A stretch of 60,192 nt of DNA from Mucilaginibacter sp. L294 (lineage in GTDB: Bacteria > Bacteroidota > Bacteroidia > Sphingobacteriales > Sphingobacteriaceae): the NCBI RefSeq assembly GCF_001636615.1, contig NZ_LGEK01000022.1:1-60192 (forward strand), given 5' to 3'. Shown piece after piece: positions 43,245 to 53,358 of this stretch (the stretch's first letter is position 1; every line of letters begins with the position of its first letter). A program made the translations under genes and the position numbers. A model generated the notes under the pieces. The model worked only from the letters and a program-made list of their open reading frames with translations. It had not been told where the DNA came from and did not search any database.

Positions 43245-45629
43245 ATGGAAAAAGAACCGATCAATAATACAGCCGATAGCTTGTCACCCGAGCTGCTTCA
43301 AAAAATGAACGCTTACTGGCGGGCTGCCAATTATCTGTCTGTTGGGCAGCTTTATTTGCGGCATAACCCTTTATTGAAAGAACCACTGAAACTGGAACAT
43401 GTGAAAAACATGCTGCTGGGGCACTGGGGCACAACACCGGGCCAAAATTTTATTTATACGCATCTGAACAGGATTATCAGGCAATACGACCTGAACATGA
43501 TCTATGTTTCCGGCCCTGGCCATGGCGGGCCGGCTGTAGTGGCCGGTACTTACCTGGAAGGTACCTATACTGAAGTTTATCCAAATATTACGCAGGACGA
43601 AGACGGGCTCAAAAAGCTTTTTACGCAATTCTCTTACCCGGGCGGCATCTCCAGTCATGCCTCGCCGCAAACACCCGGCTCTATACATGAAGGAGGTGAA
43701 CTGGGCTATTCCCTGAGCCATGCTTTTGGCGCTGTGCTGGATAATCCGGACCTTGTTGTGGCTTGCGTGGTGGGTGATGGCGAAGCCGAAACCGGCCCTT
43801 TAGCTACCGCCTGGCATTCCAATAAGTTTTTAAACCCGCTTACGGATGGAACGGTATTACCTATCCTGCACTTGAACGGCTATAAGATATCTAACCCCAC
43901 TGTACTTGCCCGGATCAGTCACGAAGAACTGGAACAGCTTTTCCGTGGCTATGGCTGGAACCCTATCTTCGTTGAAGGTGATGAACCCGGGCAGATGCAC
44001 CGCGATATGGCGGCAGCATTGGATTATGCCGTGGACCGGATCAAGCAGATAAAATACGATGCTGAACATCAAAATGGCGGCCGCCCGCGCTGGCCGATGA
44101 TAGTCCTGCGTTCGCCAAAAGGCTGGACAGGCCCGAAAGAAGTGGACGGCTACCAAATTGAGGGTAATTTCAGGGCGCACCAGATCCCGCTGGCGGTTTC
44201 GGCCTCTGCCCCGCCAGAACATTTGCAAATGCTGGAAAGCTGGATGAAAAGCTATAAACCTGAAGAATTGTTTGATGAACAAGGGAAATTACTTCCCGAA
44301 TTGCAGGCCCTGGCACCTGATGGTGAACGCCGCATGGGAGCCAACCCGCATGCCAATGGCGGCGATCTGTTGCGTGACCTGCGCCTGCCCGACTTCCGCG
44401 ACTATGCAGTGACAGTGGACGCCCCTGGTGCGGATGGCGAGGGCGATACCTATGTTAGCGGCCGTTTCTTGCGGGATGTGATCAAAGAGAACCAGGAAAA
44501 ACGCAACTTTCGCATATTTGGCCCTGATGAAACGGTATCTAACCGGTTGGACGCGGTATTTGAAGCAACTAACCGCCAGTGGGATGCACCAATAGCGGAG
44601 CATGACGAGTTCCTGGCAGCCGATGGCAGCGTAATGGAGATGCTGAGCGAGCACCAGTGCGAAGGCTGGCTGGAAGGCTACCTGCTAACCGGCAGGCATG
44701 GCCTGTTCAATTGCTACGAAGCTTTTATCCATATTGTGGATTCGATGTTCAACCAGCATGCCAAATGGCTAAAAACCACTTCAGAAATATCCTGGCGCAG
44801 GCGGATCGCCTCGCTAAACATCCTGCTTACTTCTACCGTATGGCGACAGGACCACAACGGGTTTACCCATCAAGATCCGGGGTTTATTGATCATGTGGTG
44901 AATAAAAAAGCGACGATCGTACGGGTATATCTACCGCCCGATGCAAATTGCTTATTATCCGTAATGGACCATTGCCTGCGCAGTTACCATTATGTAAACG
45001 TAATTGTTGCCGGCAAACACCCTGCACCGCAATGGCTCAACATGGATGAAGCGGTTGCACATTGCACCCGTGGTATTGGGATTTGGAATTTTGCCAGTAA
45101 CGATCAGGATGCCGAACCGGATGTGGTGATGGCCTGCTGCGGAGACGTGCCAACGCTGGAAACTTTAGCAGCGGTTTCGATTATCCGTGAACATTTACCA
45201 GAGATCAGGGTCCGGGTCATCAACGTTGTCGACTTATTCAAACTACAGAAAAGCACCGAACATACGCATGGGCTTAATGATAAGGATTATAACGAACTGT
45301 TCACCACAGACAAGCCTGTGATCTTCGCCTTTCATGGTTATCCATGGTTGGTACACCGCTTAACCTATAACCGCGCCAATAACTCGGGCATGCACGTACG
45401 AGGTTATAAGGAAGAAGGTACCATCACCACATCTTTTGACATGACAGTACTGAACGAAATGGATCGTTTTCATCTCGTGATGGATGTGATTGACCGGCTG
45501 CCGCAAACAGGCAGCAAAGGCGTTTACCTCAAACAACTTATGCAGGATAGACTCATCCAACATAAGCACTACATCAACAGTAACGGTAAGGATATGCCCG
45601 AAATACTCAATTGGAAATGGAACAAATAA
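43245..45629 (+). CDS. xfp: Xylulose-5-phosphate/fructose-6-phosphate phosphoketolase
   Basis: The 794-residue protein has the usual phosphoketolase length. Signature motifs are visible: [42 protein letters not shown], the thiamine-diphosphate motif [38 protein letters not shown] and [10 protein letters not shown]. It cleaves xylulose-5-P or fructose-6-P with phosphate to acetyl-P and a shorter sugar phosphate. Its product feeds the upstream acetate kinase. The stop overlaps the next gene by 13 bases. Confidence 0.97.
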   Translation: MEKEPINNTADSLSPELLQKMNAYWRAANYLSVGQLYLRHNPLLKEPLKLEHVKNMLLGHWGTTPGQNFIYTHLNRIIRQYDLNMIYVSGPGHGGPAVVAGTYLEGTYTEVYPNITQDEDGLKKLFTQFSYPGGISSHASPQTPGSIHEGGELGYSLSHAFGAVLDNPDLVVACVVGDGEAETGPLATAWHSNKFLNPLTDGTVLPILHLNGYKISNPTVLARISHEELEQLFRGYGWNPIFVEGDEPGQMHRDMAAALDYAVDRIKQIKYDAEHQNGGRPRWPMIVLRSPKGWTGPKEVDGYQIEGNFRAHQIPLAVSASAPPEHLQMLESWMKSYKPEELFDEQGKLLPELQALAPDGERRMGANPHANGGDLLRDLRLPDFRDYAVTVDAPGADGEGDTYVSGRFLRDVIKENQEKRNFRIFGPDETVSNRLDAVFEATNRQWDAPIAEHDEFLAADGSVMEMLSEHQCEGWLEGYLLTGRHGLFNCYEAFIHIVDSMFNQHAKWLKTTSEISWRRRIASLNILLTSTVWRQDHNGFTHQDPGFIDHVVNKKATIVRVYLPPDANCLLSVMDHCLRSYHYVNVIVAGKHPAPQWLNMDEAVAHCTRGIGIWNFASNDQDAEPDVVMACCGDVPTLETLAAVSIIREHLPEIRVRVINVVDLFKLQKSTEHTHGLNDKDYNELFTTDKPVIFAFHGYPWLVHRLTYNRANNSGMHVRGYKEEGTITTSFDMTVLNEMDRFHLVMDVIDRLPQTGSKGVYLKQLMQDRLIQHKHYINSNGKDMPEILNWKWNK

Positions 45630-46054
45630 AAAAGCAGTTTTATAATCATTATTACCGTGTTAATAAAGGTGATACAACTATTACGGAGATAAGTATTAAT
45701 AACTTTAAATCCTGCGGGCCCAAGCCCGCAGGGGCGTTACGCCGGCAATCCGATGCCTCACTATTCTGCTTATTTACTGATATAGGGCAGGCCATGGAGA
45801 AAGCCAAAGCCGGGGCACGGGCTCATATCGGGCGGCTTATCAAGCTTGGGGAAGAAGGATTACCCGAACTGCTGCAATACCGGATGGATCATTACGAAGA
45901 CCTGAATATCAACCTTGTAGATGCAAACATCCAGAAGGAGGAAATTCAAATGCTGGCTGACCAGCACTTCGTGTACAAACCATACAGGATACCTCCTGGA
46001 AATACCGGCCTCCAGCCTGTAAGCCAGCTACCTATCCACCAATTGGTAATTTAA
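45617..46054 (+). CDS. Hypothetical protein coupled to phosphoketolase
   Basis: The 145-residue protein starts at the ATG at 45617, inside the end of xfp. It has no signal peptide or TM, a helical stretch ([35 protein letters not shown]) and a Pro-containing C-terminus ([16 protein letters not shown]). No family was recognised. Overlap with xfp and a 3-bp gap to the DUF1275 gene place it firmly in the ackA-xfp operon. Confidence 0.7.
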   Translation: MEQIKKQFYNHYYRVNKGDTTITEISINNFKSCGPKPAGALRRQSDASLFCLFTDIGQAMEKAKAGARAHIGRLIKLGEEGLPELLQYRMDHYEDLNINLVDANIQKEEIQMLADQHFVYKPYRIPPGNTGLQPVSQLPIHQLVI

Positions 46055-46057
46055 ATC

Positions 46058-46795
46058 ATGCTTCGGCATCAGGGAACAAAACGGACCTATATACACAACG
46101 TAAAGCTGGCTTCGCTGCTGGGGTTTACCGCGGGCTTTGTCAATGCAGCGGGTTTCCTCGGTTTTGCCGTATTGACCACCAACGTGACCGGGCATGCGGC
46201 TTTGTTCGCTGAACGGATAGCTTTCCAGGACTGGGCAACGGCACGGGTGGTTGCTCTATGGATGCTCCTGTTCCTCGCTGGCGCGTTTATTTCGGGCCTG
46301 CTTGTTTCGCGTATCGGCCGCAACCAGCAATACTCCTATGTGATCCCGGTGGGCACGGAAATCGCGATCCTGGTGGCAGTTGCCTTGCTGGGCCACCGGT
46401 ATAACGGCAACCTGTTGGGCAAGGAAATCTTTGCAGGCAGCCTGCTTTTTGCAATGGGTATTCAAAACGCCCTGGTATCAATGGTATCCGGTTCTGTAGT
46501 GCGCACCACCCATTTGACCGGCACCTTTACCGACCTGGGTATAGAACTGGCACAGGTGTTGCAAAAAACACGCGAGGATCGCCCGCTATTGAGATCGCGG
46601 ATAAAACTGCGCCTGGCTATTATCTTTTTTTTCATGTGCGGCGCGCTCGGTGGCGCTTATATTTTTCGTTCACTGGGCTTTCATTCTTTCCTGGCGCCGG
46701 TTGCCGTACTACTATATACACTGGTATACGATGTGCTGCGGGTCAAACTCAAACGTTACTATTATCAATGGCAAAACCGGGTCAGGAATCACTAA
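46058..46795 (+). CDS. DUF1275 (YoaK-type) integral membrane protein
   Basis: The 245-residue protein has six or so TM segments. The family start is clear: KLASLLGFTAGFVNAAGFLGFAVLTTNVTGHAALFA, followed by GRNQQYSYVIPVGTEIAIL and AMGIQNALVSMVSGSVVRTTHLTGTFTDLG. The transport substrate of the family is unknown. It is the fourth gene of the ackA-xfp operon; acetate or weak-acid export is possible but unsupported by residues. Confidence 0.88.
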   Translation: MLRHQGTKRTYIHNVKLASLLGFTAGFVNAAGFLGFAVLTTNVTGHAALFAERIAFQDWATARVVALWMLLFLAGAFISGLLVSRIGRNQQYSYVIPVGTEIAILVAVALLGHRYNGNLLGKEIFAGSLLFAMGIQNALVSMVSGSVVRTTHLTGTFTDLGIELAQVLQKTREDRPLLRSRIKLRLAIIFFFMCGALGGAYIFRSLGFHSFLAPVAVLLYTLVYDVLRVKLKRYYYQWQNRVRNH

Positions 46796-47011
46796 TCTAT
46801 GGCCGGCATTGCTTCATCATTGCAATAACACTTTTATCATTGTCTTGGCGACCTTTGCTCTCCAGCGGTAAAGCAATATATAAGGGTCGTAGTTTCAAAA
46901 CATGATATTAACTAACCCCCGCTCGAGATTTTCATAGCGTTATATCGCAATTGTATAATTTCATTCCTAAACTATTTTTTTCTACTTTCGCCGCCCTTTA
47001 AATTTTAAGGC

Positions 47012-48268
47012 ATGAAGCAATACTTATACGGAATTGATTTTGGTACGACCAATTCGGCCCTGGCTATTTTTGATGAGGAGAGCCGCGAAATTACCCATAC
47101 GATCATTATCCCCTCGCTGATCTATTTCCACCAAAACGCGGCCGAAGGACATGTGGTTGGTGAAGAGGCGATCACAGCCTACCTGAGTGATAATATGAAA
47201 GGGCGTTTCATCAAATCGGTGAAGCAGGTGTTGTCGCGCAATAGCTTCACCGAAACCCGTATCCACAATAAACGCTATAATGCTTCAGACCTGGTCGCCA
47301 TTATTCTAAAAGAGCTAAAAGCCCGTGCAGATCAATTGACCGGGCTGGATTGCCGCAAAGCGGTGATCGGCCGGCCGGTGTTCTTCGACGATGATGATGT
47401 ACAAAAGGACACCTTAGCGCAAACCAGATTACAGAAAGCTGCCACACTTGCCGGTTTCACAGAAGTCCGGTTTCAGTTTGAGCCGATCGGTGCGGCTTTC
47501 GCATATGAAAAAAGCCTGGTCAAAAAGGAAAATGTTTTGGTGGCCGATCTGGGTGGCGGCACAACCGATTTCACCTACCTGGTGCTGGATCCTGAAAAAG
47601 CTAACAGTAAGGACCGGAAAAGTGACATGATGGCCAATGGCGGTATTTACATAGGTGGTGACACCTTCGATTCGGCGTTCATGTGGGAAAAGGGCACCCC
47701 TTATTTCGGTAAGAATACCAAATATGAAGCAACACCCGGAAAAGTATTAACCGTGCCGGTCTCCCTCTTTGCCAATATTTGTTCATGGGAACAAATGAAT
47801 TTTTTTAACGGCATACGTATTAAAAAAGACATGGAGGACTATTACTATTTTTCGGGCAATGACCGGAAGTTCAAGAACTTGATAACACTGATCGATAACA
47901 ACCTGGGATATTCGGTTTTTCAGTCCATTGAGCAAACAAAAATCACGCTGACCGAAAAAAGCGAAGCAATATTCCGCTATCATCAATTGGGAATCGATAT
48001 AGAAGAGAAAATTAGTCTGCCTGAATATGAAAAAATCATTGCCAGGGATATTGAGCGAATCGCAAACTATCTTGAAAACTTCCTGCATAAAAACAATATA
48101 GATCCTAAAAACATTGACAGTCTTTTCCTTACCGGGGGTACCTCTATGATTAGTAGTATCCAAACCCTGTTCAGGGGCAAGTTCCCTCATATTAAACTCA
48201 ATTCAGGAGACAATTTTAAGAGTGTGGCCAAAGGCTTAGCTTACAGTGGTTACCTTTTCGAAAATTAA
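47012..48268 (+). CDS. Hsp70-family (YegD-like) ATPase without substrate-binding domain
   Basis: The 418-residue protein has actin-fold motifs: phosphate 1 YGIDFGTTNSALAIFD (residues 4-19), phosphate 2 VLVADLGGGTTDFTYLV, GGDTFDSAF and the adenosine motif LFLTGGTSMISS. It corresponds to an Hsp70 nucleotide-binding domain with helical additions (about 260-360) and stops there, as in YegD-type proteins. Function is unknown; it may act as a stand-alone chaperone-like ATPase. The gene is convergent with the membrane gene at 48271. Confidence 0.85.
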   Translation: MKQYLYGIDFGTTNSALAIFDEESREITHTIIIPSLIYFHQNAAEGHVVGEEAITAYLSDNMKGRFIKSVKQVLSRNSFTETRIHNKRYNASDLVAIILKELKARADQLTGLDCRKAVIGRPVFFDDDDVQKDTLAQTRLQKAATLAGFTEVRFQFEPIGAAFAYEKSLVKKENVLVADLGGGTTDFTYLVLDPEKANSKDRKSDMMANGGIYIGGDTFDSAFMWEKGTPYFGKNTKYEATPGKVLTVPVSLFANICSWEQMNFFNGIRIKKDMEDYYYFSGNDRKFKNLITLIDNNLGYSVFQSIEQTKITLTEKSEAIFRYHQLGIDIEEKISLPEYEKIIARDIERIANYLENFLHKNNIDPKNIDSLFLTGGTSMISSIQTLFRGKFPHIKLNSGDNFKSVAKGLAYSGYLFEN

Positions 48269-48270
48269 GA

Positions 48271-48573
48271 TCACCTTAACTGCTTAAAAAACCAAACGGC
48301 AACCGTTATAAGCGCTAATACGCCGATAATAAGTAAGATCTGGTTATTCTGTCTGGCTGCGGGGGTTTTGGCCAGCAACAGCGATAGAAATATCCAAATA
48401 TTCCAGCCAACAATAAAAAGTGTCAACAGTCCACTGTACACCAGCTCGGACAAGTCGTAACCGCCGCCACCTACACTACCGCCCTTGGGGCCAAGGTATA
48501 GGGTGCATAACACAACAATTGACGGTGCGATCAATACCGTTAGCTTTAAGATCATTTTGCCGGTCTCGGTCAT
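48271..48573 (-). CDS. Small three-TM membrane protein
   Basis: The 100-residue protein has TM segments near 8-27, 45-68 and 78-96, and a Gly-rich loop (GPKGGSVGGGGYDLSE). No family was recognised. It starts 11 bases after the stop of the lipoprotein gene at 48585, so the two form an operon. Confidence 0.65.
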   Translation of the reverse strand: MTETGKMILKLTVLIAPSIVVLCTLYLGPKGGSVGGGGYDLSELVYSGLLTLFIVGWNIWIFLSLLLAKTPAARQNNQILLIIGVLALITVAVWFFKQLR

Positions 48574-48584
48574 GCTATAGATGT

Positions 48585-49229
48585 TTATTGTTTTTTGTTA
48601 CGCCATTCGTCCAAACTCATCTCGGTGTCCCCTGCCGGATCATAAAATTTGATCTCGTATTTGGGGTACACATACACACGGAACATGAATAACCGGGAGA
48701 AGTTATCTTCACCTCGCGTACCTGTTTCTACCAGGTAATACTCTTTCTCGTCTGTTGGTCGTTCAGCAATGCCTGTTTGATCGGCGTTCGCCTTTATCTC
48801 GGGCAGATCCTTAACGTCGCCAACAACCTTTTCTTCAGTCACAGGGGCCGAAAAAAGGGCGCCATTAACCTGGCGAATAACTTTAAGGCGTTTTGCCGCA
48901 TATTTGGTGCCATTATCGCCTGCCTCGGATAGTGAGTCAGTAAACCATTTAACTTCCACCAGTTTATTTTTCAATTTGGCGGGTACAGCGTCATTCACCA
49001 CCAGTTGCACAGTGTCTTTGCGGGCATCAAGAAATACGCCGTACCAGTAGTCAAAATTTCCCTCAAAGTGTATGAACTGCAAGGTATCCGTATGCAAGAG
49101 GGTTGCGCTTTTTTCGCTTTGTTTAACGGGCTTTGCTTTGATCGTGTCTTTATCAGCAGAGCGGGAGTTTTTTTTATTATGGCAAGCGCCAAGTAAACAC
49201 ACGAGGGCAAAAGCGGTATATATTTTCAT
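48585..49229 (-). CDS. Lipoprotein of unknown function
   Basis: The 214-residue protein starts at the ATG at 49229 and has a lipobox (MKIYTAFALVCLLGAC; Cys16) followed by a Lys/Ser/Asp-rich linker. Segments IHFEGNFDYWYGVFLDARKDT, KLVEVKWFTDSLSEAGDNG and FRVYVYPKYEIKFYDPAGD suggest two beta domains. No family was recognised. It is divergent from the M13 peptidase gene. Confidence 0.75.
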   Translation of the reverse strand: MKIYTAFALVCLLGACHNKKNSRSADKDTIKAKPVKQSEKSATLLHTDTLQFIHFEGNFDYWYGVFLDARKDTVQLVVNDAVPAKLKNKLVEVKWFTDSLSEAGDNGTKYAAKRLKVIRQVNGALFSAPVTEEKVVGDVKDLPEIKANADQTGIAERPTDEKEYYLVETGTRGEDNFSRLFMFRVYVYPKYEIKFYDPAGDTEMSLDEWRNKKQ

Positions 49230-49334
49230 AGGCAGCGGCAAGATAGCAGGTTAATTTGACCGGTAAAAGTTGCTGTAGTAACGATTGGGGCAGTTAAGTG
49301 TTTTAGGGCGCGCGCCAGCATTTGTAAGTTCTGA

Positions 49335-49364
49335 TTTGCGGGATATTAAATTTTAATATCTTTA
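49335..49364 (+). promoter_or_regulatory. Promoter with overlapping palindrome for the M13 peptidase
   Basis: TTTG (49335-49338), 18 bases and TATCTTTA (49357-49364, one base off TAnnTTTG) form a likely promoter 17 bases before the ATG. The palindrome GATATTAAA-T-TTTAATATC (49342-49360) fills the spacer and overlaps the -7 box, an arrangement suited to repression. Confidence 0.5.
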
Positions 49365-49380
49365 AACAAATCTTCAATTC

Positions 49381-51399
49381 ATGAAAAAATTATTTTGCTT
49401 GTGTTTAACAGTAGCATTTTTTAGCATATATAACTATGCGGACGCTCAAAAGTTAGGGTTTGTTGATGTAGCCGGATTAGACCCACAAATAAAACCAGGT
49501 GATAATTTTTTTCGCTTTGTTAATGGGCGCTGGAACGACACCGCAAAAATTGCTAACGATCAGTCTGGTGTGGGCTCTTACTCATTCCTGAACATCCCCC
49601 AAAAACAGCTACTGCAAAACATCCTTGATAGCGTTTCAAAAACCAATAACAAGATGGGGAGCATTGAGCAAAAGGTAGGTGACTTCTACGCATCCGGTAT
49701 GAATATCGAAACGATCAATCATCGCGGATATCAACCCATTAAACGGATACTCGCAGGTATTGACGCCATCAATAGTATACCGTCGTTACTCAGATTTGTG
49801 GCAACGGAATCAAAGTCGGGCAATCGCTCCATCATTAGCTTTGGAATTTCTCCCGACAACAAAAATAGCAGCATAAATATTGCTCATATTTACCAGGGAG
49901 GCATCGGCTTACCTGATAGAGATTATTATTTTAAAACCGATTCTCCTACGCTACACATTCAACAAGCCTATAAGGCATATATCAGCACCTTATTTCAATT
50001 AACCGGTAGCAGCCGTGCTGCCGCAACTAAGGATGCAGCTATAGCTTACAGGATCGAGAAGCAAATTGCGGCATCGCATAAATCAAATATTGAACTAAGA
50101 GATGTAAATGCAAACTACCATAAAATATCAGTTGCCTCCATCAGTAAGTCACAACCCAATATAGGTTGGTTGACTTTGCTTGCAGGTTTAGGCGCAAAGA
50201 CTGACTCGATAGATATGGCACAACCCGCTTATTATGATAAGTTGAACACGATGTTAAAATCAGTCACCATACATGACTGGAAAGTATATTTAAAGGCCGG
50301 CACCCTCGAATACTATGCGGAAACACTCAGTAAACCCTTTGTTGATGCCTCATTTGAATTTAGCAAAGTATTATCAGGGCAAGCCACGCAAAAATCGCGC
50401 AGGCAAATCATGACGGAAAGCGTCGACGGCTACTTAGGGCAGGCATTAGGGCAACTGTATGTAAAAAGATATTTTAATGAGGATTCAAAAAAGCGGGTGC
50501 TGAACTTAGTAAACAACCTCCAGAAATCTTTCGAAAACAGGATCAACCACCTTGACTGGATGAGTGATAGTACCAAACAAAAAGCAAAAGAAAAATTATA
50601 CACGATCACCAAAAAAATAGGCTACCCGGATAAATGGCGGAATTATGATAACGTGCAGATAGTTAGGACAAAATACTTTGAAAATGTGCTTTCGCTTAAC
50701 CAAAACGGTTATCAATATGAACTGGGAAAGTTGAATAAACCTGTTGACAGAACAGAATGGTATACAACGCCATCTACGGTTACAGCATATTATAATCCAT
50801 CCCAAAATGAGATCGTTTTCCCTGCGGGTATTTTGCAGTTCCCCTATTTTGATTTTTCCGCAGATGATGCCGTCAATTATGGAGGTATTGGCATGGTGAT
50901 AGGCCATGAGATGACTCATGCCTTTGATGACCAGGGCGCGCAGTTTGATAAGGACGGCAACGTTAAAAACTGGTGGGCAAAGGAAGACTATCAAAAATTC
51001 AGAGAGAAAACAAAACAACTTGACAACTTATACAGCTCATTTACCGTTTTGGATACTGTTCATGTTAAAGGAGCGTTGACATTGGGCGAAAATACCGCCG
51101 ATAACGGTGGCATTGCCATCGCTTACGATGCATTTAAAATGACGCAACAGGGAAAAGACACTGTTAAAATAGATGGATTTACACCAGATCAACGCTTCTT
51201 TTTATCAGTAGCCAGGATATGGCGGGTAAAAACAAGAGATGCGTTTCTTCGTACGTATGTGAACACCAATCCGCATTCGCCGGCCATGTGGCGGGTAAAT
51301 GGCCCGTTAATGAATTTTGCTCCTTTTTACCGGGCATTTAACGTGCAACCAGGTGATAAGAATTACAAACCTGAGGATCAAAGAGTAAAGATTTGGTAA
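49381..51399 (+). CDS. M13-family metallopeptidase (neprilysin/PepO-like)
   Basis: The 672-residue protein has a signal peptide (MKKLFCLCLTVAFFSIYNYADAQ). The N-terminal helical M13 domain starts with PGDNFFRFVNGRW. The catalytic domain has the HEMTH zinc motif (about 509-513), NPSQNEIVFPAGILQFPYF, and the GENTADNGG motif (about 568) with the third zinc ligand Glu. It hydrolyses peptides outside the inner membrane. It is transcribed alone and converges on the SusD gene at 51501. Confidence 0.95.
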   Translation: MKKLFCLCLTVAFFSIYNYADAQKLGFVDVAGLDPQIKPGDNFFRFVNGRWNDTAKIANDQSGVGSYSFLNIPQKQLLQNILDSVSKTNNKMGSIEQKVGDFYASGMNIETINHRGYQPIKRILAGIDAINSIPSLLRFVATESKSGNRSIISFGISPDNKNSSINIAHIYQGGIGLPDRDYYFKTDSPTLHIQQAYKAYISTLFQLTGSSRAAATKDAAIAYRIEKQIAASHKSNIELRDVNANYHKISVASISKSQPNIGWLTLLAGLGAKTDSIDMAQPAYYDKLNTMLKSVTIHDWKVYLKAGTLEYYAETLSKPFVDASFEFSKVLSGQATQKSRRQIMTESVDGYLGQALGQLYVKRYFNEDSKKRVLNLVNNLQKSFENRINHLDWMSDSTKQKAKEKLYTITKKIGYPDKWRNYDNVQIVRTKYFENVLSLNQNGYQYELGKLNKPVDRTEWYTTPSTVTAYYNPSQNEIVFPAGILQFPYFDFSADDAVNYGGIGMVIGHEMTHAFDDQGAQFDKDGNVKNWWAKEDYQKFREKTKQLDNLYSSFTVLDTVHVKGALTLGENTADNGGIAIAYDAFKMTQQGKDTVKIDGFTPDQRFFLSVARIWRVKTRDAFLRTYVNTNPHSPAMWRVNGPLMNFAPFYRAFNVQPGDKNYKPEDQRVKIW

Positions 51400-51420
51400 A
51401 AGGTAAACTGAAAGTAAATA

Positions 51421-51466
51421 CACAATACACTGAATAACTTTAGTTAAAGCTATTCAGTGTACTGTG
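51421..51466. terminator. Long imperfect hairpin between convergent genes
   Basis: The stem combines CACA/TGTG, TACACTGAATA (51426-51436)/TATTCAGTGTA (51451-51461) and CTTTA/TAAAG, with single mismatches between blocks and a GT loop. It sits between the stops of the M13 peptidase and SusD genes, as a bidirectional terminator would, although no long U-run follows. Confidence 0.6.
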
Positions 51467-51500
51467 CTAATTGAGCGCTTCGCTTATTCAGATAAGATTT

Positions 51501-53357
51501 CTACCACCCATAATTTTGAACGAGGTTCGGATCTTTATCTATCTCGGTTTGCGGAATCGGCATCAGGTAGTGTTTGTCTGCAAATATCCGGGTTTGTAAC
51601 GTAACTGTTTTGTAGAACACCGCAACGCCGGCGGCTTCGCTCGTCTCGTCCAGCCCGGTAGCGGCAAGTTCTGCAGCAGAGGGCCGTGCATTTAAACCCA
51701 ACGCGGGGCCGTTATCTACGGTCTTTGCTATCAGCCAGCGCCTTACATCCCAAAAGCGGTGGCTTTCAAAAGCAAACTCTACCCTACGCTCATTTTGTAT
51801 ACGTTTGCGCATACCGGCTTTGGTGTCATCCTCCGGCAAAATAGGAAGTGCGGGCATAGACACGCGGTTACGCACCATGTTCAGATATTGGTAAACGGAC
51901 TGATCGGGTGCATCCAGGTATTCATTCATCGCTTCAGCATAGCTCAGATAGATCTCAGCCAAACGGAAAATTGGAAAATTCCTGGTTCCGGTGCCAGAAT
52001 TTGCGTTACGGTCATAAGTAGGCGATAAAAACTTGCGTATATTATACCCCCAGGGATTAGTACCCGGCTTGCCGGTGGCCCATCCATCTGTTACACCGTT
52101 CCCCGCGCCAAACCAGGCAAGCCTGACAGGCCGCTTGGTTGCATCAAAGCGCCACACATCATACTGGAAGAATATGCTGGCATAAAAGCGGGGGTCGCGG
52201 TCTTTATACATATTAGAGATATTACTTACACTCTGCACCTTTTGACCATCCCATAAATCGCCGCTCCACGTACCGTTTATAGTATAGCCCGAGCCCTGAG
52301 CATTGATGGGATAACCGTTTTTCATTTCATAGGCATCAACAAGCTGCTGTAGCGGTGTCAGTTTTCCGTTTCCTTTGAAGGGCGATCCGTTAGGAAGAAG
52401 ATTACCGTCTATATCTGTTGAATTGCCCATGATCCTGGGCAGGATGGTTTCCGTATAGTCGCGGGTATAGAACTGGGCAGCATAATTTTGCACCGGGTTG
52501 TTGGGAAACGGACTGTATAGGCTATAGATACCCAGATCAATAACTGCTTTTGCGGCATCAGCTGCTTTTTTCCATTTTTCTTTGTCATAGCTTGCGCTGA
52601 AAAGCACCTTACCATCCTTGTTTTTTATACTTGCGTACAAAGGATTGCCGTTAAATAAAGGGCTCGCAGCGTAAAGCAATGTTCGGGCTTTCAAAGCCAA
52701 TGCAGCACCTTTCGTGATCCGGCCGGTTTGAGCAGCCTCCTGAGTCGCAGGCAACACCTCCGCAGCAGCGTCACATTCCGAAGTAATGAAGTTAACCACC
52801 TCATCAACCGAGTTACGGGCAACCTGTGTATCTTCCAGATTACCGGGATCAACATCTTTCGCGGTTGTCAATAACGGGACAGCGCCATAACGTTTAAACA
52901 ATTCAAAGTAGAACTGTGCCCGCAAAAATCGGGCTTCCGCCTTATAGCGCGGTTTCCAGATGGCATAGTAACTCTCGCGATCAAGCGGAACAGGTACATT
53001 ATCAATACGCTCAATAAAGATATTGGCCCGCCTGATGTCCTGGTATTTGCCGGACCAGTTACCCAAAGGGTTGTCGTTGGTGCTCCAGCTGCCCAGGTTG
53101 TATTTATATGCGTTAATCGCCTCGCCGTTGTCGAACCAATGGTGATAGGTTTCGTCAGTTGCAGCCGTAAAATAAGCTTGCATTTCGTCAGGCAAAGCGT
53201 TATAAAGCCGCGCCTGGGCCTGTTCGGCCAGGTTAATATTATTGTAGACATCGTTTTCGCTTGAATATTCAGCTGGTACAACGTCCAGGTATTTTTTGCA
53301 GGAAGTACTGCCAACCAGTAGTACTGCCAATAGCAGCTTACAAATATTTTTCATCAT
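51501..53357 (-). CDS. SusD/RagB-family outer-membrane lipoprotein
   Basis: The 618-residue protein has a lipobox (LLLAVLLVGSTSC) followed by KKYLDVVP, the usual SusD opening. C-terminal blocks IFRLAEIYLSYAEAMNEYLD, VRNRVSMPALP and RKRIQNERRVEFAFESHRFWDVRRW are typical. The double ATG at 53357/53354 follows the susC stop directly; a further ATG at 53372 overlaps susC by 14 bases and may also be used. It binds the glycan substrate for the adjacent SusC. Confidence 0.92.
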   Translation of the reverse strand: MMKNICKLLLAVLLVGSTSCKKYLDVVPAEYSSENDVYNNINLAEQAQARLYNALPDEMQAYFTAATDETYHHWFDNGEAINAYKYNLGSWSTNDNPLGNWSGKYQDIRRANIFIERIDNVPVPLDRESYYAIWKPRYKAEARFLRAQFYFELFKRYGAVPLLTTAKDVDPGNLEDTQVARNSVDEVVNFITSECDAAAEVLPATQEAAQTGRITKGAALALKARTLLYAASPLFNGNPLYASIKNKDGKVLFSASYDKEKWKKAADAAKAVIDLGIYSLYSPFPNNPVQNYAAQFYTRDYTETILPRIMGNSTDIDGNLLPNGSPFKGNGKLTPLQQLVDAYEMKNGYPINAQGSGYTINGTWSGDLWDGQKVQSVSNISNMYKDRDPRFYASIFFQYDVWRFDATKRPVRLAWFGAGNGVTDGWATGKPGTNPWGYNIRKFLSPTYDRNANSGTGTRNFPIFRLAEIYLSYAEAMNEYLDAPDQSVYQYLNMVRNRVSMPALPILPEDDTKAGMRKRIQNERRVEFAFESHRFWDVRRWLIAKTVDNGPALGLNARPSAAELAATGLDETSEAAGVAVFYKTVTLQTRIFADKHYLMPIPQTEIDKDPNLVQNYGW

Positions 53358-53358
53358 G

